A stretch of DNA of 64,000 nt from Stutzerimonas xanthomarina (GTDB lineage Bacteria > Pseudomonadota > Gammaproteobacteria > Pseudomonadales > Pseudomonadaceae), in contig NZ_RHQM01000011.1 of the NCBI RefSeq assembly GCF_003935375.1, positions 115,543 to 179,542 on the forward strand. Direction: 5' to 3'. A program made the translations under genes and the position numbers. Below the pieces are notes generated by a model, which saw nothing but the letters and a program-made list of their open reading frames with translations, did not search any database and was not told the DNA's origin. Shown piece by piece: positions 8,135 to 18,425 of the stretch; positions within the stretch are counted from its first letter, which is position 1, and each line of letters begins with the position of its first letter.

Positions 8135-8760
8135 TACTTGGGCTCCTCTTCGCCGTGCTTGAGCGCATCGGCCGCTTCATCAGCGAGGCCGAGGCCGGTC
8201 TGCTCGTTGCGCAGGATACGCACGAAGATTTCGGCGAAACGGATGAACACCATGGCGAAGCCGAACGGCACGATCATGCCGATGTGCCACTGCTTGACGC
8301 CGACATGGCCTAGGTCTTCCGCGCCGATGTTGGCAACGAACAGCGCCTGGATCCACTCGAAGCTGGCCACGGTCAGCAGACCGGCGTAACCCAGGCAGAG
8401 CAGGCAGGCGATGATGCCGATGACGCGCTGGATGTGTCGCGGCGCCAGCTTCACCAGTGCATCGACGCCGATGTGGCCGGCGGTGCGCACGCCATAGGCG
8501 AGGCCGGAGAAGATCAGCCAGGCGAACAGCGCCTTGGTCAGCGCGGTGCTCCAGGTCATGGACTGGGCCAGGCCGATGATGAAGTCACCGATGGCGAACC
8601 AGAAGTCGGCGCTTCCCTCGAACCGGTCGCCCAGGTCGTAGAAAAGTGTGTAGAGGTTGTTGAGGATCACGTAGACGAAGGTCACCAGTGTCATGGCGGC
8701 CAACAGAAAGGCGATGAAACCTTCCTCGAAGTGGTCCCAGACGCGCCAGAGGGCGTTCAT
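8134..8760 (-). CDS. dctQ: TRAP transporter small permease DctQ
   Basis: Small membrane subunit (208 residues from the chosen start) with four hydrophobic helices (about 13-38, 60-78, 90-108 and 130-152 plus a further helix near 180), as in the DctQ family; it scaffolds DctM and helps dock DctP. I start at the ATG at 8760 (MNALWRVWDHFEEG) because GGGAG lies nine bases upstream; the ATG three codons earlier sits on that site. The C-terminus is charged (DALKHGEEEPK). The gap of 264 bases to dctP is long for an operon and holds a GC-rich stem near 8996-9014, which may let the binding protein be made in excess over the permeases. Confidence 0.93.
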   Translation of the reverse strand: MNALWRVWDHFEEGFIAFLLAAMTLVTFVYVILNNLYTLFYDLGDRFEGSADFWFAIGDFIIGLAQSMTWSTALTKALFAWLIFSGLAYGVRTAGHIGVDALVKLAPRHIQRVIGIIACLLCLGYAGLLTVASFEWIQALFVANIGAEDLGHVGVKQWHIGMIVPFGFAMVFIRFAEIFVRILRNEQTGLGLADEAADALKHGEEEPK

Positions 8761-8995
8761 GGATGACATCTCCCGATGGACTGCTTGTTGTATCGAAGGC
8801 AGCACGGAGGTGCGCCGTGAACCAGCCGGGGCAGGCTGGGAGACAGAGCAATGAAAAACTCTTGTTGTCGCCATCGAAGCGGCTGGGCCCGGGATCGCCT
8901 TGGCCTGACCTGTCTGCCCTTGGTGCGGGCTTCGTCTTCGCTAGCTGCTTTGTTTTTTCACTGAGCTGTCGGGTATCGCTGGGTGGTGCAGCAAA

Positions 8996-9014
8996 GGGGC
9001 GGGGTGTCCGCCCC
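8996..9014 (-). terminator. possible attenuating stem-loop between dctP and dctQ
   Basis: GGGGCGG (8996-9002) can pair with CCGCCCC (9008-9014), ten bases after the dctP stop. No good T-run follows on the minus strand, so it is more likely an mRNA-stabilising or partly terminating stem than a full terminator. Confidence 0.45.
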
Positions 9015-9024
9015 CCGGCAAGGC

Positions 9025-10113
<1,089 letters not shown>

Positions 10114-10152
10114 CTATCGCGACTCGTTCCGTCCGGTTCATTGAGTTTCAGG

Positions 10153-10168
10153 AGCAATGCCTGTGCCA
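10153..10168 (-). promoter_or_regulatory. sigma-54 (-24/-12) promoter of dctPQM
   Basis: The minus strand reads TGGCACAGGCATTGCT, a near-perfect match to TGGCACG-N4-TTGC with the GG and GC pairs ten bases apart. The 5' leader would be about 120 bases. The 344-base gap between dctD and dctP holds no gene; upstream of the promoter an inverted repeat GGTCGCACC (10254-10262)/GGTGCGGACC (10285-10294) is a candidate DctD enhancer site. Confidence 0.88.
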
Positions 10169-10364
10169 AGAGCTGGCAGAGCCGCCTGAGGGCAGCGAGT
10201 TTACCCAGCAATAGATGAAGGTTTGAATGGCCAATTGCCAACAAGGGCGTCTAGGTCGCACCTTTGCGCGGGATTGCCGGTACTGGTGCGGACCGCGCGC
10301 GTGCCGTGGTCGGTCCCGCCGAGCTCGGCCCTGATCAGCATCGGGGATGGCGGGTTTCCGCCAT

Positions 10365-11759
10365 CTAGTCGTTGTCATCGGGCGAGCTTCCGCCAGCATC
10401 GGTGAAACTCAGCCCATGCTTGCGCAGCTTGTCGTGCAGCGTCTTGCGCGGCAGGCCCAACGCTTCGGCGACGCTGCGCAGCGAGCCATGCGGGCGATTC
10501 AGTTCGGCGGCGATCAGTGCGCGCTCGAATGCCTCCACCTGCTCGCTCAGGTTGCCACCGTCGGCTATCCCGGCAGCCGGCTCGCCGGCCGACTGGTCGA
10601 GCCCCAGGCCAAGGCCCAGGGCGAAGCGCTCGGCGGTGTTCTGCAGCTCGCGCACGTTGCCCAGCCACGTGTGACGTAGCAGTGCAGCGCGTTGTTCCGG
10701 CTGCAGCTCGCGGATCGGCAGGCCATGGCGCTGGGCGGCGGCTTCGGCGAAATGCTGGAACAACAGCAGAATGTCCTCGTTGCGCTCGCGCAGCGACGGA
10801 ATCCGCAGCGGCGCGACGTTGAGGCGGTAATACAGGTCGGCGCGGAACCGGCCCTGATCCGCGGCCACCCGCAGGTCCTCCTTGGTCGCGGCGATGACCC
10901 GGATATCCAGCGCGATCGACTGGTTGCCGCCGAGCCGTTCGACCACCCGTTCCTGCAGCAGGCGCAGCAGCTTGACCTGCACATCCAGGCTCATGCTCTC
11001 GATCTCGTCGAGGAACAGCGTGCCGCCATTGGCGAATTCGAACTTGCCGATCCGGCGTTTCTGCGCGCCGGTGAAGGCGCCCGGCTCGTGGCCGAACAGT
11101 TCGCTTTCCACCACCGATTCGGCCAGGGCGCCGGCGTTGATCGCCACGAAGGGGCCGTTGCGCCGGCTGGACAGGTCGTGCAGCGCCCGGGCGACCACCT
11201 CCTTGCCGGCGCCGGTTTCGCCGAGGATCAGCACATCGGCCTGGGTCCCGGCCAGCGCGCCGATCTGTTCGCGCAGGCGCAGCATGGCCTGGGATTGTCC
11301 GAGCAGGCGCGCCGAGAGCTGTTGCCGGTCGGCCAGGGCCAGGCGCAGGGAGCGGTTGTCCAGCACCAGTTGGCGCAGCGCCAGGGCACGACGCACGCTG
11401 TCCAGCAGCGCCTCGCTGGGGAAGGGCTTTTCCAGGAAATCGTAGGCACCGGCGCGCATCGCCTGCACCGCCAGCTGGATGTCGCCGTGACCGGTGATGA
11501 GGATTACCGGCATTTCGCTGTCGCGCGTGCGCAGCTGCTGCAGCAGCTCCAGACCATCGATGCCGGGCATGCGAATGTCGCTGACCACCACGCCCGGCCA
11601 GTCCGCCGGCAGACGTGCGGCCAGGTCGCGGGCATCGCCCAGGCTGACGACCTTGAGGCCGGCCAGGTCGAGGGTCTGGCTCAAGGCCTGACGCAGGTGC
11701 GGATCGTCGTCGATCAGCAACACCTGCGCCTGGGCGCTGATCGGCTGGTCACTGCTCAT
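10365..11759 (-). CDS. dctD: sigma-54-dependent response regulator DctD
   Basis: C4-dicarboxylate transport response regulator of 464 residues. Receiver domain at about 12-125 with acidic pair LLIDDDP and phospho-acceptor Asp in VVVSDIRMPG (about 61). The AAA+ domain (about 160-385) carries Walker A GETGAGKE, the sigma-54-contacting GAFTGA loop and Walker B-like GGTLFLDEIES. A Fis-type helix-turn-helix ends the protein (LRSVAEALGLPRKTLHDKLRKHGL). The start at 11759 overlaps the dctB stop (ATGA), so sensor and regulator are coupled. It should activate the sigma-54 promoter of dctPQM 200 bases downstream. A stem GATGGCGG/CCGCCATC (10346-10365) follows the stop directly. Confidence 0.95.
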   Translation of the reverse strand: MSSDQPISAQAQVLLIDDDPHLRQALSQTLDLAGLKVVSLGDARDLAARLPADWPGVVVSDIRMPGIDGLELLQQLRTRDSEMPVILITGHGDIQLAVQAMRAGAYDFLEKPFPSEALLDSVRRALALRQLVLDNRSLRLALADRQQLSARLLGQSQAMLRLREQIGALAGTQADVLILGETGAGKEVVARALHDLSSRRNGPFVAINAGALAESVVESELFGHEPGAFTGAQKRRIGKFEFANGGTLFLDEIESMSLDVQVKLLRLLQERVVERLGGNQSIALDIRVIAATKEDLRVAADQGRFRADLYYRLNVAPLRIPSLRERNEDILLLFQHFAEAAAQRHGLPIRELQPEQRAALLRHTWLGNVRELQNTAERFALGLGLGLDQSAGEPAAGIADGGNLSEQVEAFERALIAAELNRPHGSLRSVAEALGLPRKTLHDKLRKHGLSFTDAGGSSPDDND

Positions 11760-13564
11760 TGAAAATGGTCCTCGGTGGGGAAGGCGACGCCAGGCTCGGC
11801 GCAACGCAGAAACAGGCCGAGCTGCGCACCACCCTCGGGATGGTTGCTCATGCGCAGCTCGCCGCCCAGAGCGCGGGTGAGGGTATCGCAGATCGCCAGG
11901 CCGAGGCCCAGCCCCTGCGCGCTGGTCTTGGTGGTGAAGAACGGCTCGCGGGCCCGCTGCAGCGCTTCCTCGCTGAAGCCGGGGCCGTTGTCGCGCAGGC
12001 TGAGCAACACACCGTCACCCTGCTGTTCCGCACGCAGCCAGATGCGTCGCGGCTGCGGCCGCTCGGCCAGCGCATCGAGGGCGTTGGCCAGCAGGTTGGC
12101 GAGGATCTGCCGCAGCCGCGTCTCGCCGGCCTGCACCCACAGGGTGGCCTCCGGCAGGTCGCGGATCAGCTCTACGCCCATGGCCTGGCGGCGCTTGGCG
12201 AGCAGGGCCAGGGCGTCGTCCAGCGCCGGCTGCAGCGCGACCCGCTCCGGCGCGTGCTGGTCGCGACGGGCGAAGGCGCGCAGGTGGGCGATGATCGACG
12301 CCATGCGCGCGGTCAGTTCACTGATCAGCCGCAGGTTGTCGCGGGCTTCGGCGTTGCGCTGCTGGTCGAGCAGCACCCCGGCGTTGTCGGCGTAGCTGCG
12401 GATCGCCGCCAGCGGCTGGTTGAGTTCGTGGCTGATGCTTGCCGACATGGTGCCCAGCGCCGACAGCTTGCCGGCCTGCAGCAGTTCGTCCTGGGCGCGC
12501 ACTAGCTCCTGCTGGGCCTGCTCGCGCTCCAGTACCTCGACCTTGAGCCGGCTGTTCAGTGCTTCCAGGTCGCGCGTGCGTTCCAGCACGCGCTGTTCGA
12601 GCTGCTGGCGCGCCTGGGTGTCCAGCGCCAGGCGTTCGATGAAGTGCCGGCGGCGCTGCATCAGCAGGCCGATCCAGAGCAGCAGCGCCAGCAGTGTGGC
12701 AGCGCCGATGGCGACCACGGTGCGCACCGGTCGCTCGATCAGGTTGATCGGAGCAAGGATGCGCACTGTCCAGCCGGTTTCCTTGAGCTCACGACTCTGG
12801 ATCAGCCAGGCATCGATGTCCAGCGTCAGGTCCTGCGGATACAGGGTCGGATAGGGCTGATCGAAGGCGATCTGTTCGCGCTCGTCGACGCCCAGCCCGC
12901 GGGTCGCGCGGAAACGCCATTCCGGGCGCGAGGTGAGAATCACCACGCCGAAGTTGTCGGTCACCAGCAGCTGCTCCGGGGTGTTGCCCCAGAGCGTCTC
13001 GGTATGGTCGAGGTCGACCTTGACCACCAGCACGCCGAGGATGCCGCGCTCGTCGCGCACGGCGGCGCCGAAGTAGTAACCGCGCTTGCCGGAGGTGGTG
13101 CCTAGGCCGAAGAAACGCCCCAGGCGACCTTCCATGGCCTGGCGGAAATAGGGGCGGAAGGCGAAGTTGCGGTCGACGAAGCTGTCTTCCTCGTCCCAGT
13201 TGGAGGCCGCCAGGGTATTGCCGTCCGTGTTCATCAGATAGATCACGTCGGCCCCGGTCTGGTTGCGCAGGCGTTTGAGCAGGCGATTGGCATTGTCCCG
13301 CACGGCCGGCGCTTCGGCCTGCTGCAGGACGGCGCGCAAAGCCGGCAGGTCGCCGAGGATGCGCGGCAGCACCTCGTAGCGGTTCAGCGTGCCGAGCAGG
13401 TTGGCGACGTAGAGGTCGAGGGTCTGACGATTCTGCTCGGTCAGCTCGTTGCGGTAGTAGCGCTCGGCGAGCTGCTGCAGCGGCCAGAGCAGAGGCGCAA
13501 GCAGCAAGGCCAGCAGGGCGAGGTTGCGCCAGCGAGGGCGGCGGGGTGGATGCAGTGCAGTCAT
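11756..13564 (-). CDS. dctB: C4-dicarboxylate sensor histidine kinase DctB
   Basis: Membrane sensor kinase of 602 residues that detects external C4-dicarboxylates and phosphorylates DctD. A first helix (about 12-32) is followed by a periplasmic double-PDC/dCache sensor (about 35-285; contains ADVIYLMNTDGNTLAASNW and GKRGYYFGAAV), a second helix (about 288-310), a coiled-coil linker, the H-box SISHELNQPLAAIRSYADNA with the phosphorylated His near 375, N-box LANLLANALDAL, and ATP-lid motifs DNGPGFSEEAL and GLGLGLAI. An alternative ATG nine codons upstream (13591) cannot be excluded. First gene of dctBD; no sigma-54 site was seen before it. Confidence 0.93.
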   Translation of the reverse strand: MTALHPPRRPRWRNLALLALLLAPLLWPLQQLAERYYRNELTEQNRQTLDLYVANLLGTLNRYEVLPRILGDLPALRAVLQQAEAPAVRDNANRLLKRLRNQTGADVIYLMNTDGNTLAASNWDEEDSFVDRNFAFRPYFRQAMEGRLGRFFGLGTTSGKRGYYFGAAVRDERGILGVLVVKVDLDHTETLWGNTPEQLLVTDNFGVVILTSRPEWRFRATRGLGVDEREQIAFDQPYPTLYPQDLTLDIDAWLIQSRELKETGWTVRILAPINLIERPVRTVVAIGAATLLALLLWIGLLMQRRRHFIERLALDTQARQQLEQRVLERTRDLEALNSRLKVEVLEREQAQQELVRAQDELLQAGKLSALGTMSASISHELNQPLAAIRSYADNAGVLLDQQRNAEARDNLRLISELTARMASIIAHLRAFARRDQHAPERVALQPALDDALALLAKRRQAMGVELIRDLPEATLWVQAGETRLRQILANLLANALDALAERPQPRRIWLRAEQQGDGVLLSLRDNGPGFSEEALQRAREPFFTTKTSAQGLGLGLAICDTLTRALGGELRMSNHPEGGAQLGLFLRCAEPGVAFPTEDHFQ

Positions 13565-13689
13565 GCGTGGGCGCCTGGATGTCGGGCGCATTATGCACGC
13601 AGAGCGTGCCGGCGTTCAGCGTCGCTTATCGAGCTGGCCGGATCGGAGCAGAGTGGCAGAGGCAGCCGTGAGGCCTAGCCGCTGTTGCC

Positions 13690-14604
13690 TCAGCGACCGG
13701 CTGCAGCGGTCTGGGGCGCGTTCGCCGCATCGAAGTGCCGGGATTGGGCAATACATTCGTGCAGCGCGGTTTCCCAGTCCGGCAGGCGGATGCCCCAGTC
13801 CTGTTGCAGGCGTGCGCAGTTCAGGCGGGAATTGAGCGGACGCTGGGCGGCGGTCGGGTAGTCCTTGGACAGGATCGGCGTGATCTCGGCGCGCAGGCGG
13901 CCCTGCTGGCGAAGCTGCTCGGCAATGCTGCAGGCGAAGCCGTACCAGGAGGTCTCGCCGCTGGCGGTGAGGTGATACAGACCGCTGGGGCCCGCTTCGC
14001 CTGCACTTCGCTTGCGTACCATTTCTGCCGTGGTGCGGGCGATGGTGGCGGCCCAGGTCGGCGCGCCGATCTCGTCGCTGACCACTGACAGCGCATCGCG
14101 CTCCTGCAGCAGGCGCTGCATGGTCAGCAGGAAGTTCTTGCCGTGCTGCGAGTAAACCCAGCTGGTACGCAGGATCAGGTATTCGCCGCCGACCGCCTGA
14201 ATCGCTTGTTCGCCGGCCAGCTTGCTCGCGCCGTAGACGCTAAGCGGTTGCGGTACGTCCGCTTCGCAGTAGGGTTCGGCCTTGCGACCGTCGAACACAT
14301 AGTCGGTGGAATAGTGGATCAGCGGCACGCCAAGACGTGCAGCCTCTTCGGCGAGCACCTGTGGACCGCGTGCGTTGACCGCGAAGGCCAGTTCACGGTG
14401 GCTTTCCGCCGGATCGACGGCGGTGTAGGCCGCCGCATTGATGATCAGATCCGGCCGCAACAGGCGTACTTGTTCGCGAACCTGATCCGAGTCGGACAGG
14501 TCCAGTGCGTTGTGCCCAAGCGCCAGCAGCTTGCCGGCGCCCGCCAGCTCCAACTGCAGCTCACGGGCGAGTTGCCCCTTGCTGCCGGTGATCAGGATTT
14601 TCAT
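13690..14604 (-). CDS. rmlD: dTDP-4-dehydrorhamnose reductase RmlD
   Basis: Last enzyme of dTDP-L-rhamnose synthesis (304 residues): reduces dTDP-4-keto-L-rhamnose with NAD(P)H. Rossmann motif GSKGQLARELQ at about 6-16 and the short-chain-dehydrogenase active site YxxxK in VYGASKLAGE (about 128-137), preceded by the catalytic-type Thr/Ser in HYSTDYVFDG (about 101-110). The ATG at 14604 overlaps the stop of rmlC. An unbroken upstream extension of the frame runs inside rmlC and is rejected. Fourth gene of an rmlBACD operon. The C-terminal tail after about residue 290 (HFDAANAPQTAAAGR) is not conserved-looking. Confidence 0.95.
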   Translation of the reverse strand: MKILITGSKGQLARELQLELAGAGKLLALGHNALDLSDSDQVREQVRLLRPDLIINAAAYTAVDPAESHRELAFAVNARGPQVLAEEAARLGVPLIHYSTDYVFDGRKAEPYCEADVPQPLSVYGASKLAGEQAIQAVGGEYLILRTSWVYSQHGKNFLLTMQRLLQERDALSVVSDEIGAPTWAATIARTTAEMVRKRSAGEAGPSGLYHLTASGETSWYGFACSIAEQLRQQGRLRAEITPILSKDYPTAAQRPLNSRLNCARLQQDWGIRLPDWETALHECIAQSRHFDAANAPQTAAAGR

Positions 14605-15146
14605 GGAAACAGCTCCGCATCGCTGAGGCGCTTGCCAGCCTGGTCCTTCGCGGACAGTTGTGGCGGTTCGTCGAACGGCCATTCGATGCCGAGCTCCGGA
14701 TCGTTCCACAACAGGCTGCGCTCGTGCTCCGGCGCGTAGTAGTCGGTAGTCTTGTAGAGGAACTCGGCAGTTTCGCTGAGCACCACGAAGCCATGCGCGA
14801 AACCTTCGGGGATCCACAGCTGGTGTTGGTTCTGCGCACTCAGGTGAGTGCCGAACCAGCGACCGAAGCTCGGTGAGCTCTTGCGCAGATCGACTGCGAC
14901 GTCGAACACCTCGCCGGCCACCACGCGCACCAGTTTCCCCTGCGGCTGCTGGATCTGGTAGTGCAGACCGCGCAGCACGCCGCGCTGGGACTTGGAGTGG
15001 TTGTCCTGGACGAACTGGCGCTTGAGCCCCGTGGCCGCTTCGAAAGCGGCCGCGTTGAAGCTCTCGTAGAAGAAACCGCGTTCGTCGCCGAAGACCTTGG
15101 GCTCGATGATCAGTACGTCGGGAATGCTGGTTTCGACGACCTTCAT
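14601..15146 (-). CDS. rmlC: dTDP-4-dehydrorhamnose 3,5-epimerase RmlC
   Basis: Cupin-fold epimerase of 181 residues that converts dTDP-4-keto-6-deoxyglucose to the L-rhamno isomer. Conserved features are [13 protein letters not shown] (about 19-31), [18 protein letters not shown] (about 48-65, with the catalytic His in GLHYQ), the [13 protein letters not shown] strand, and the active-site tyrosine region [15 protein letters not shown]. Length is normal for the family. Both ends overlap neighbours by four bases, showing tight translational coupling with rmlA and rmlD. The product feeds LPS, rhamnolipid or exopolysaccharide glycosyltransferases encoded elsewhere. Confidence 0.96.
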   Translation of the reverse strand: MKVVETSIPDVLIIEPKVFGDERGFFYESFNAAAFEAATGLKRQFVQDNHSKSQRGVLRGLHYQIQQPQGKLVRVVAGEVFDVAVDLRKSSPSFGRWFGTHLSAQNQHQLWIPEGFAHGFVVLSETAEFLYKTTDYYAPEHERSLLWNDPELGIEWPFDEPPQLSAKDQAGKRLSDAELFP

Positions 15147-16015
15147 GCGTCATCACCCGCCAGTTTGAACAAGTACTGGCCGTAGCCGGTCTTGCCCAGA
15201 GCGTCGGCGCGGCGCAGCAGCTGCTCGCGATCGATCCACTTGTTCTGGTAGGCGATCTCTTCCAGACAGGCGACCTTCAGACCCTGGCGATGCTCGATGG
15301 TCTGCACATACTGCGAGGCTTCCAGCAGGCTGTCGTGGGTACCGGTGTCGAGCCAGGCGAAGCCACGGCCGAAGCGCTCGACGTTGAGATCGCCACGTTC
15401 GAGGTAGGCCATGTTGACGTCGGTTATCTCCAGCTCGCCGCGTGGCGAGGGCTTGATCGACTTGGCGATCTCGATGACGTCGTTGTCGTAGAAGTACAGG
15501 CCGGTCACCGCGTAGCTGGACTTCGGCTTCTTCGGCTTTTCCTCGATGGACAGCGCTTTGCCGCTCTCATCGAAGTCGATCACGCCGAAGCGCTCCGGGT
15601 CCTTGACCCAGTAGCCGAATACGGTAGCGCCGCTTGGCTGGGCGGCGGCGCGCTGCAGCTTCTCGGTGAAGTGCTGGCCGTGGAAGATGTTGTCGCCGAG
15701 GATCAGGCACACCGAATCGTCACCGATGAACTCTTCACCGATCAGGAACGCTTGGGCCAGGCCATCCGGCGAGGGCTGCTCGGCATAGCTGAAGTTGACG
15801 CCGAACTGGCTGCCGTCGCCCAGCAGGTTCTTGTACTGAGGCAGGTCCTGCGGGGTGGAAATCAGCAGGATGTCGCGGATGCCAGCGAGCATCAGCACCG
15901 AAATCGGGTAGTAGGCCATCGGCTTGTCGTAGATCGGCAAGAGCTGCTTGGATACGCCAAGGGTGATGGGGTGCAGACGGGTGCCGGAGCCTCCGGCGAG
16001 AATGATTCCTTTCAT
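15143..16015 (-). CDS. rmlA: glucose-1-phosphate thymidylyltransferase RmlA
   Basis: First committed enzyme of the dTDP-rhamnose pathway (290 residues): joins glucose-1-phosphate to dTTP. The nucleotidyltransferase signature [13 protein letters not shown] lies at about 6-18, followed by [17 protein letters not shown]; the sugar-binding region includes LGDNIFHG (about 108-115) and [22 protein letters not shown] (about 159-180), and [14 protein letters not shown] closes the catalytic part. The start overlaps the rmlB stop (ATGA). RmlA is normally feedback-inhibited by dTDP-L-rhamnose. The longer in-frame start inside rmlB is not used in this family. Confidence 0.96.
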   Translation of the reverse strand: MKGIILAGGSGTRLHPITLGVSKQLLPIYDKPMAYYPISVLMLAGIRDILLISTPQDLPQYKNLLGDGSQFGVNFSYAEQPSPDGLAQAFLIGEEFIGDDSVCLILGDNIFHGQHFTEKLQRAAAQPSGATVFGYWVKDPERFGVIDFDESGKALSIEEKPKKPKSSYAVTGLYFYDNDVIEIAKSIKPSPRGELEITDVNMAYLERGDLNVERFGRGFAWLDTGTHDSLLEASQYVQTIEHRQGLKVACLEEIAYQNKWIDREQLLRRADALGKTGYGQYLFKLAGDDA

Positions 16016-17082
16016 GCGTTCTCCAGGGCGCCAAGGCGCTCGCGTTGATAGCTGCCGTCCTGAACACGACGGCACCATTCGAGGTTTTCCAGGTACCACT
16101 GCACGGTCTTGCGCAGGCCGGTCTGGAAGGTTTCCTGCGGCACCCAGCCGAGCTCGCGCTCGATCTTGCTGGCGTCGATGGCGTAGCGCAGGTCGTGGCC
16201 CGGGCGATCCTTGACGAAGGTGATCAGGTCTTCATAACGGGCGAGGCCGGCGGGCTTGTTCGGCGCCAGCTCTTCCAGCAGTGCGCAGATACCGCGTACC
16301 ACCTCGATGTTCTTCTGCTCGTTGTGGCCGCCGATGTTGTAGGTCTCTCCGACCACGCCTTCGCTGACCACCTTGAACAGCGCGCGGGCGTGGTCTTCGA
16401 CGAACAGCCAGTCGCGGATCTGCGAGCCATCGCCGTAGACCGGCAGCGGCTTGCCATCGAGGGCATTGAGGATCACCAGCGGGATCAGCTTCTCGGGGAA
16501 GTGGAACGGCCCATAGTTGTTCGAGCAGTTGGTGATCAGCACCGGCAGCCCGTAGGTACGCTGCCAGGCGCGGACCAGGTGATCCGACGAGGCCTTGCTG
16601 GCCGAGTAGGGCGAGCTGGGCGCGTAGGGTGTGGTCTCGGTGAACAGGTCGTCGACGCCATGCAGGTCGCCGTAGACCTCGTCGGTGGAGATGTGGTGGA
16701 AGCGGAAGGCCTCGCGCCGCTCGACCGGCAGGCTCTGCCAGTAGGCGCGGGTGGCCTCGAGCAATTGATAGGTGCCGACGATGTTGGTCTGGATGAATTC
16801 GGCCGGGCCGTCGATGGAGCGGTCGACGTGGGACTCGGCGGCCAGATGCATGATGGCGTCCGGCTGGAACTCCAGCAGCGCCTCGCTGACCCGCTCACGA
16901 TCGGCGATGTCGGCCTGGATGAACTGATAGCGCGGGTTGTCTTCCACGGCTGCCAGCGACTCCAGGTTGCCGGCATAGGTCAGTTTGTCCAGGTTGAGCA
17001 CGCTGTGCTCGGTATCGAGAATGAGATGGCGGATCAGTGCGGAGCCGATGAATCCGGCTCCGCCAGTAACGAGAATGCGCAT
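16012..17082 (-). CDS. rmlB: dTDP-glucose 4,6-dehydratase RmlB
   Basis: NAD-dependent dehydratase of 356 residues, leading gene of the rml operon. Extended short-chain-dehydrogenase features: [15 protein letters not shown] at about 6-20, [15 protein letters not shown] (about 79-93), the catalytic STDEVYGDL with Thr-Asp-Glu (about 131-139) and [15 protein letters not shown] (about 158-172). The C-terminal substrate domain has [11 protein letters not shown] and the [15 protein letters not shown] motif. Gene order here is B-A-C-D rather than B-D-A-C as in P. aeruginosa. About 75 bases upstream two stem-loops on the transcribed strand could act in the 5' leader. Confidence 0.96.
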   Translation of the reverse strand: MRILVTGGAGFIGSALIRHLILDTEHSVLNLDKLTYAGNLESLAAVEDNPRYQFIQADIADRERVSEALLEFQPDAIMHLAAESHVDRSIDGPAEFIQTNIVGTYQLLEATRAYWQSLPVERREAFRFHHISTDEVYGDLHGVDDLFTETTPYAPSSPYSASKASSDHLVRAWQRTYGLPVLITNCSNNYGPFHFPEKLIPLVILNALDGKPLPVYGDGSQIRDWLFVEDHARALFKVVSEGVVGETYNIGGHNEQKNIEVVRGICALLEELAPNKPAGLARYEDLITFVKDRPGHDLRYAIDASKIERELGWVPQETFQTGLRKTVQWYLENLEWCRRVQDGSYQRERLGALENA

Positions 17083-17158
17083 AGTGATAGGGCTTCCTTG
17101 GCGCGCTGTCGAGCGTCAGGCTCTTAGCATGTCGGCACGATAGACCGGCCACTGATAC

Positions 17159-17204
17159 AAAAATTCCCGAGCGCTTCGGGGCGTTGGGTAACCGTGTGGT
17201 TACC
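17159..17204 (-). promoter_or_regulatory. paired stem-loops in the leader upstream of rmlB
   Basis: On the minus strand a perfect stem GGTAACC/GGTTACC (17187-17204, loop ACAC) is followed by CCCGA/TCGGG (17166-17180) and then AATTTTTG, a terminator-like end. Either it ends a transcript from the right or it attenuates rmlBACD. No protein-coding leader was recognised. Confidence 0.45.
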
Positions 17205-17296
17205 AACATAAACACAGGATGCTGGCGTGATGCCATAAAGCTCTGGGCTAGAGCGGTTGGCCTGGCGACGCGGGCGTATTGAAGGAAGCGTAGCCG

Positions 17297-18424
17297 CTAG
17301 CGCAACGACACCCGTAGTCGCGATAGCGCGCCAAGAAAGAACACCGTGCCGATCACGCCCAGCGCGAGCAGCTGTGGCCAGACGATGGACGGGCCGGCGC
17401 TGCGGAAAAGGATCGCCTGCGCCAGTTCGACGAAATGCGTTGTCGGCGCCACCAGCATGATGTTCTGCACCAGCTCGGGCATGCTCTCGCGCGGCGTCAC
17501 CCCGCCGGAGAGGATCTGCAGCGGGATCAGCGTGAGGATCACCAGCAGGCCCAGCTGCGGCATGGAGCGCGCCACCGTGCCGAAGAAGATGCCCATGGAG
17601 GTGGCGGCGAACAGGTGCAGCGCCGCGCCGCCGGCGAACAGCCAAAGCGAGCCCTGGATCGGGATGTCCAGCCAGCCCTCGACGACGAAGCGCAGGGCGA
17701 ACGCGGCGGCGGTCAGCACCACCAGGCCCATGGCCCAGACCTTGCCGACCATGATCTCGAACGGCGTTACTGGCATCACCAGCAGGTGCTCGATGGTGCC
17801 GTGTTCGCGCTCGCGAATCAGCGCCGCACCGGTGAGGATGATCGCCAGCATGGTGATCTGGTTGATCACCTCGTTCACCGCGCCGAACCAGGCCCGGCTG
17901 AGGTTGGGGTTGAACGCCGTGCGCACCACCGCCTCGACGGGCAGCGCGTCACTGCTGCGATAGCGGCGAACGAACTCGGCGGTCTCGCTGGCGATGATCT
18001 GCTGGATATGCCCGGCGCCGGTGAACGCCTGGCTGACCTGGGTGGCATCGATGTTGAGCTGGATGGTCGGCTGGCGGCCGGCGAGCAGGTCCTGCTGGAA
18101 GCGCGGCGGAATGTTCAGGGTGAAGGTGTAGAGGCCATCGTCCATGCCGCTGTCCATCTCCTGCAGGCTGATCGCTTTCGGCTCGATGAAATAGGGCAGT
18201 TGAAAGGCGTTGATGATGCGCAGCGAGGCTTGCGAGCGATCCTCGTCGACCACCGCGATGCTCGCCCGGTGCGGTGCCTCAGGCACAGCGGTGGCACCTT
18301 CGTAGATGGCCAGGGTGAACGAATAGATGATCAGCACCAGCATCGCCGGGTCGCGGTAGAGGCTGCGCAGCTCCTTGAGGCCGAGCTGGAAGATGTTGCC
18401 GAGTTTGCGTCGCAGGCCGCCCAT
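17297..18424 (-). CDS. yhhJ: ABC-2 type permease, YhhJ family
   Basis: Inner-membrane half-permease of 375 residues of the ABC-2 class. One helix near 24-43 is followed by a large periplasmic domain (about 45-175) and five helices in the C-terminal half, with the family phrase REREHGTIEHLLVMPVTPFEIMVGK at about 206-230 and SGGVTPRESMPELVQNIM at about 308-325. It starts one base after the rbbA stop, giving the order yhiI-rbbA-yhhJ known from E. coli. It probably works with RbbA as a tripartite export pump together with the HlyD-like adaptor; what is exported is unknown. Confidence 0.9.
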   Translation of the reverse strand: MGGLRRKLGNIFQLGLKELRSLYRDPAMLVLIIYSFTLAIYEGATAVPEAPHRASIAVVDEDRSQASLRIINAFQLPYFIEPKAISLQEMDSGMDDGLYTFTLNIPPRFQQDLLAGRQPTIQLNIDATQVSQAFTGAGHIQQIIASETAEFVRRYRSSDALPVEAVVRTAFNPNLSRAWFGAVNEVINQITMLAIILTGAALIREREHGTIEHLLVMPVTPFEIMVGKVWAMGLVVLTAAAFALRFVVEGWLDIPIQGSLWLFAGGAALHLFAATSMGIFFGTVARSMPQLGLLVILTLIPLQILSGGVTPRESMPELVQNIMLVAPTTHFVELAQAILFRSAGPSIVWPQLLALGVIGTVFFLGALSRLRVSLR

Positions 18425-18425
18425 G

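Noticed and set aside
6761..8389. 542-codon open frame on the plus strand
   Set aside because: Antisense to dctM/dctQ; His/Gln/Asp-rich low-complexity translation typical of a shadow frame in high-GC DNA.
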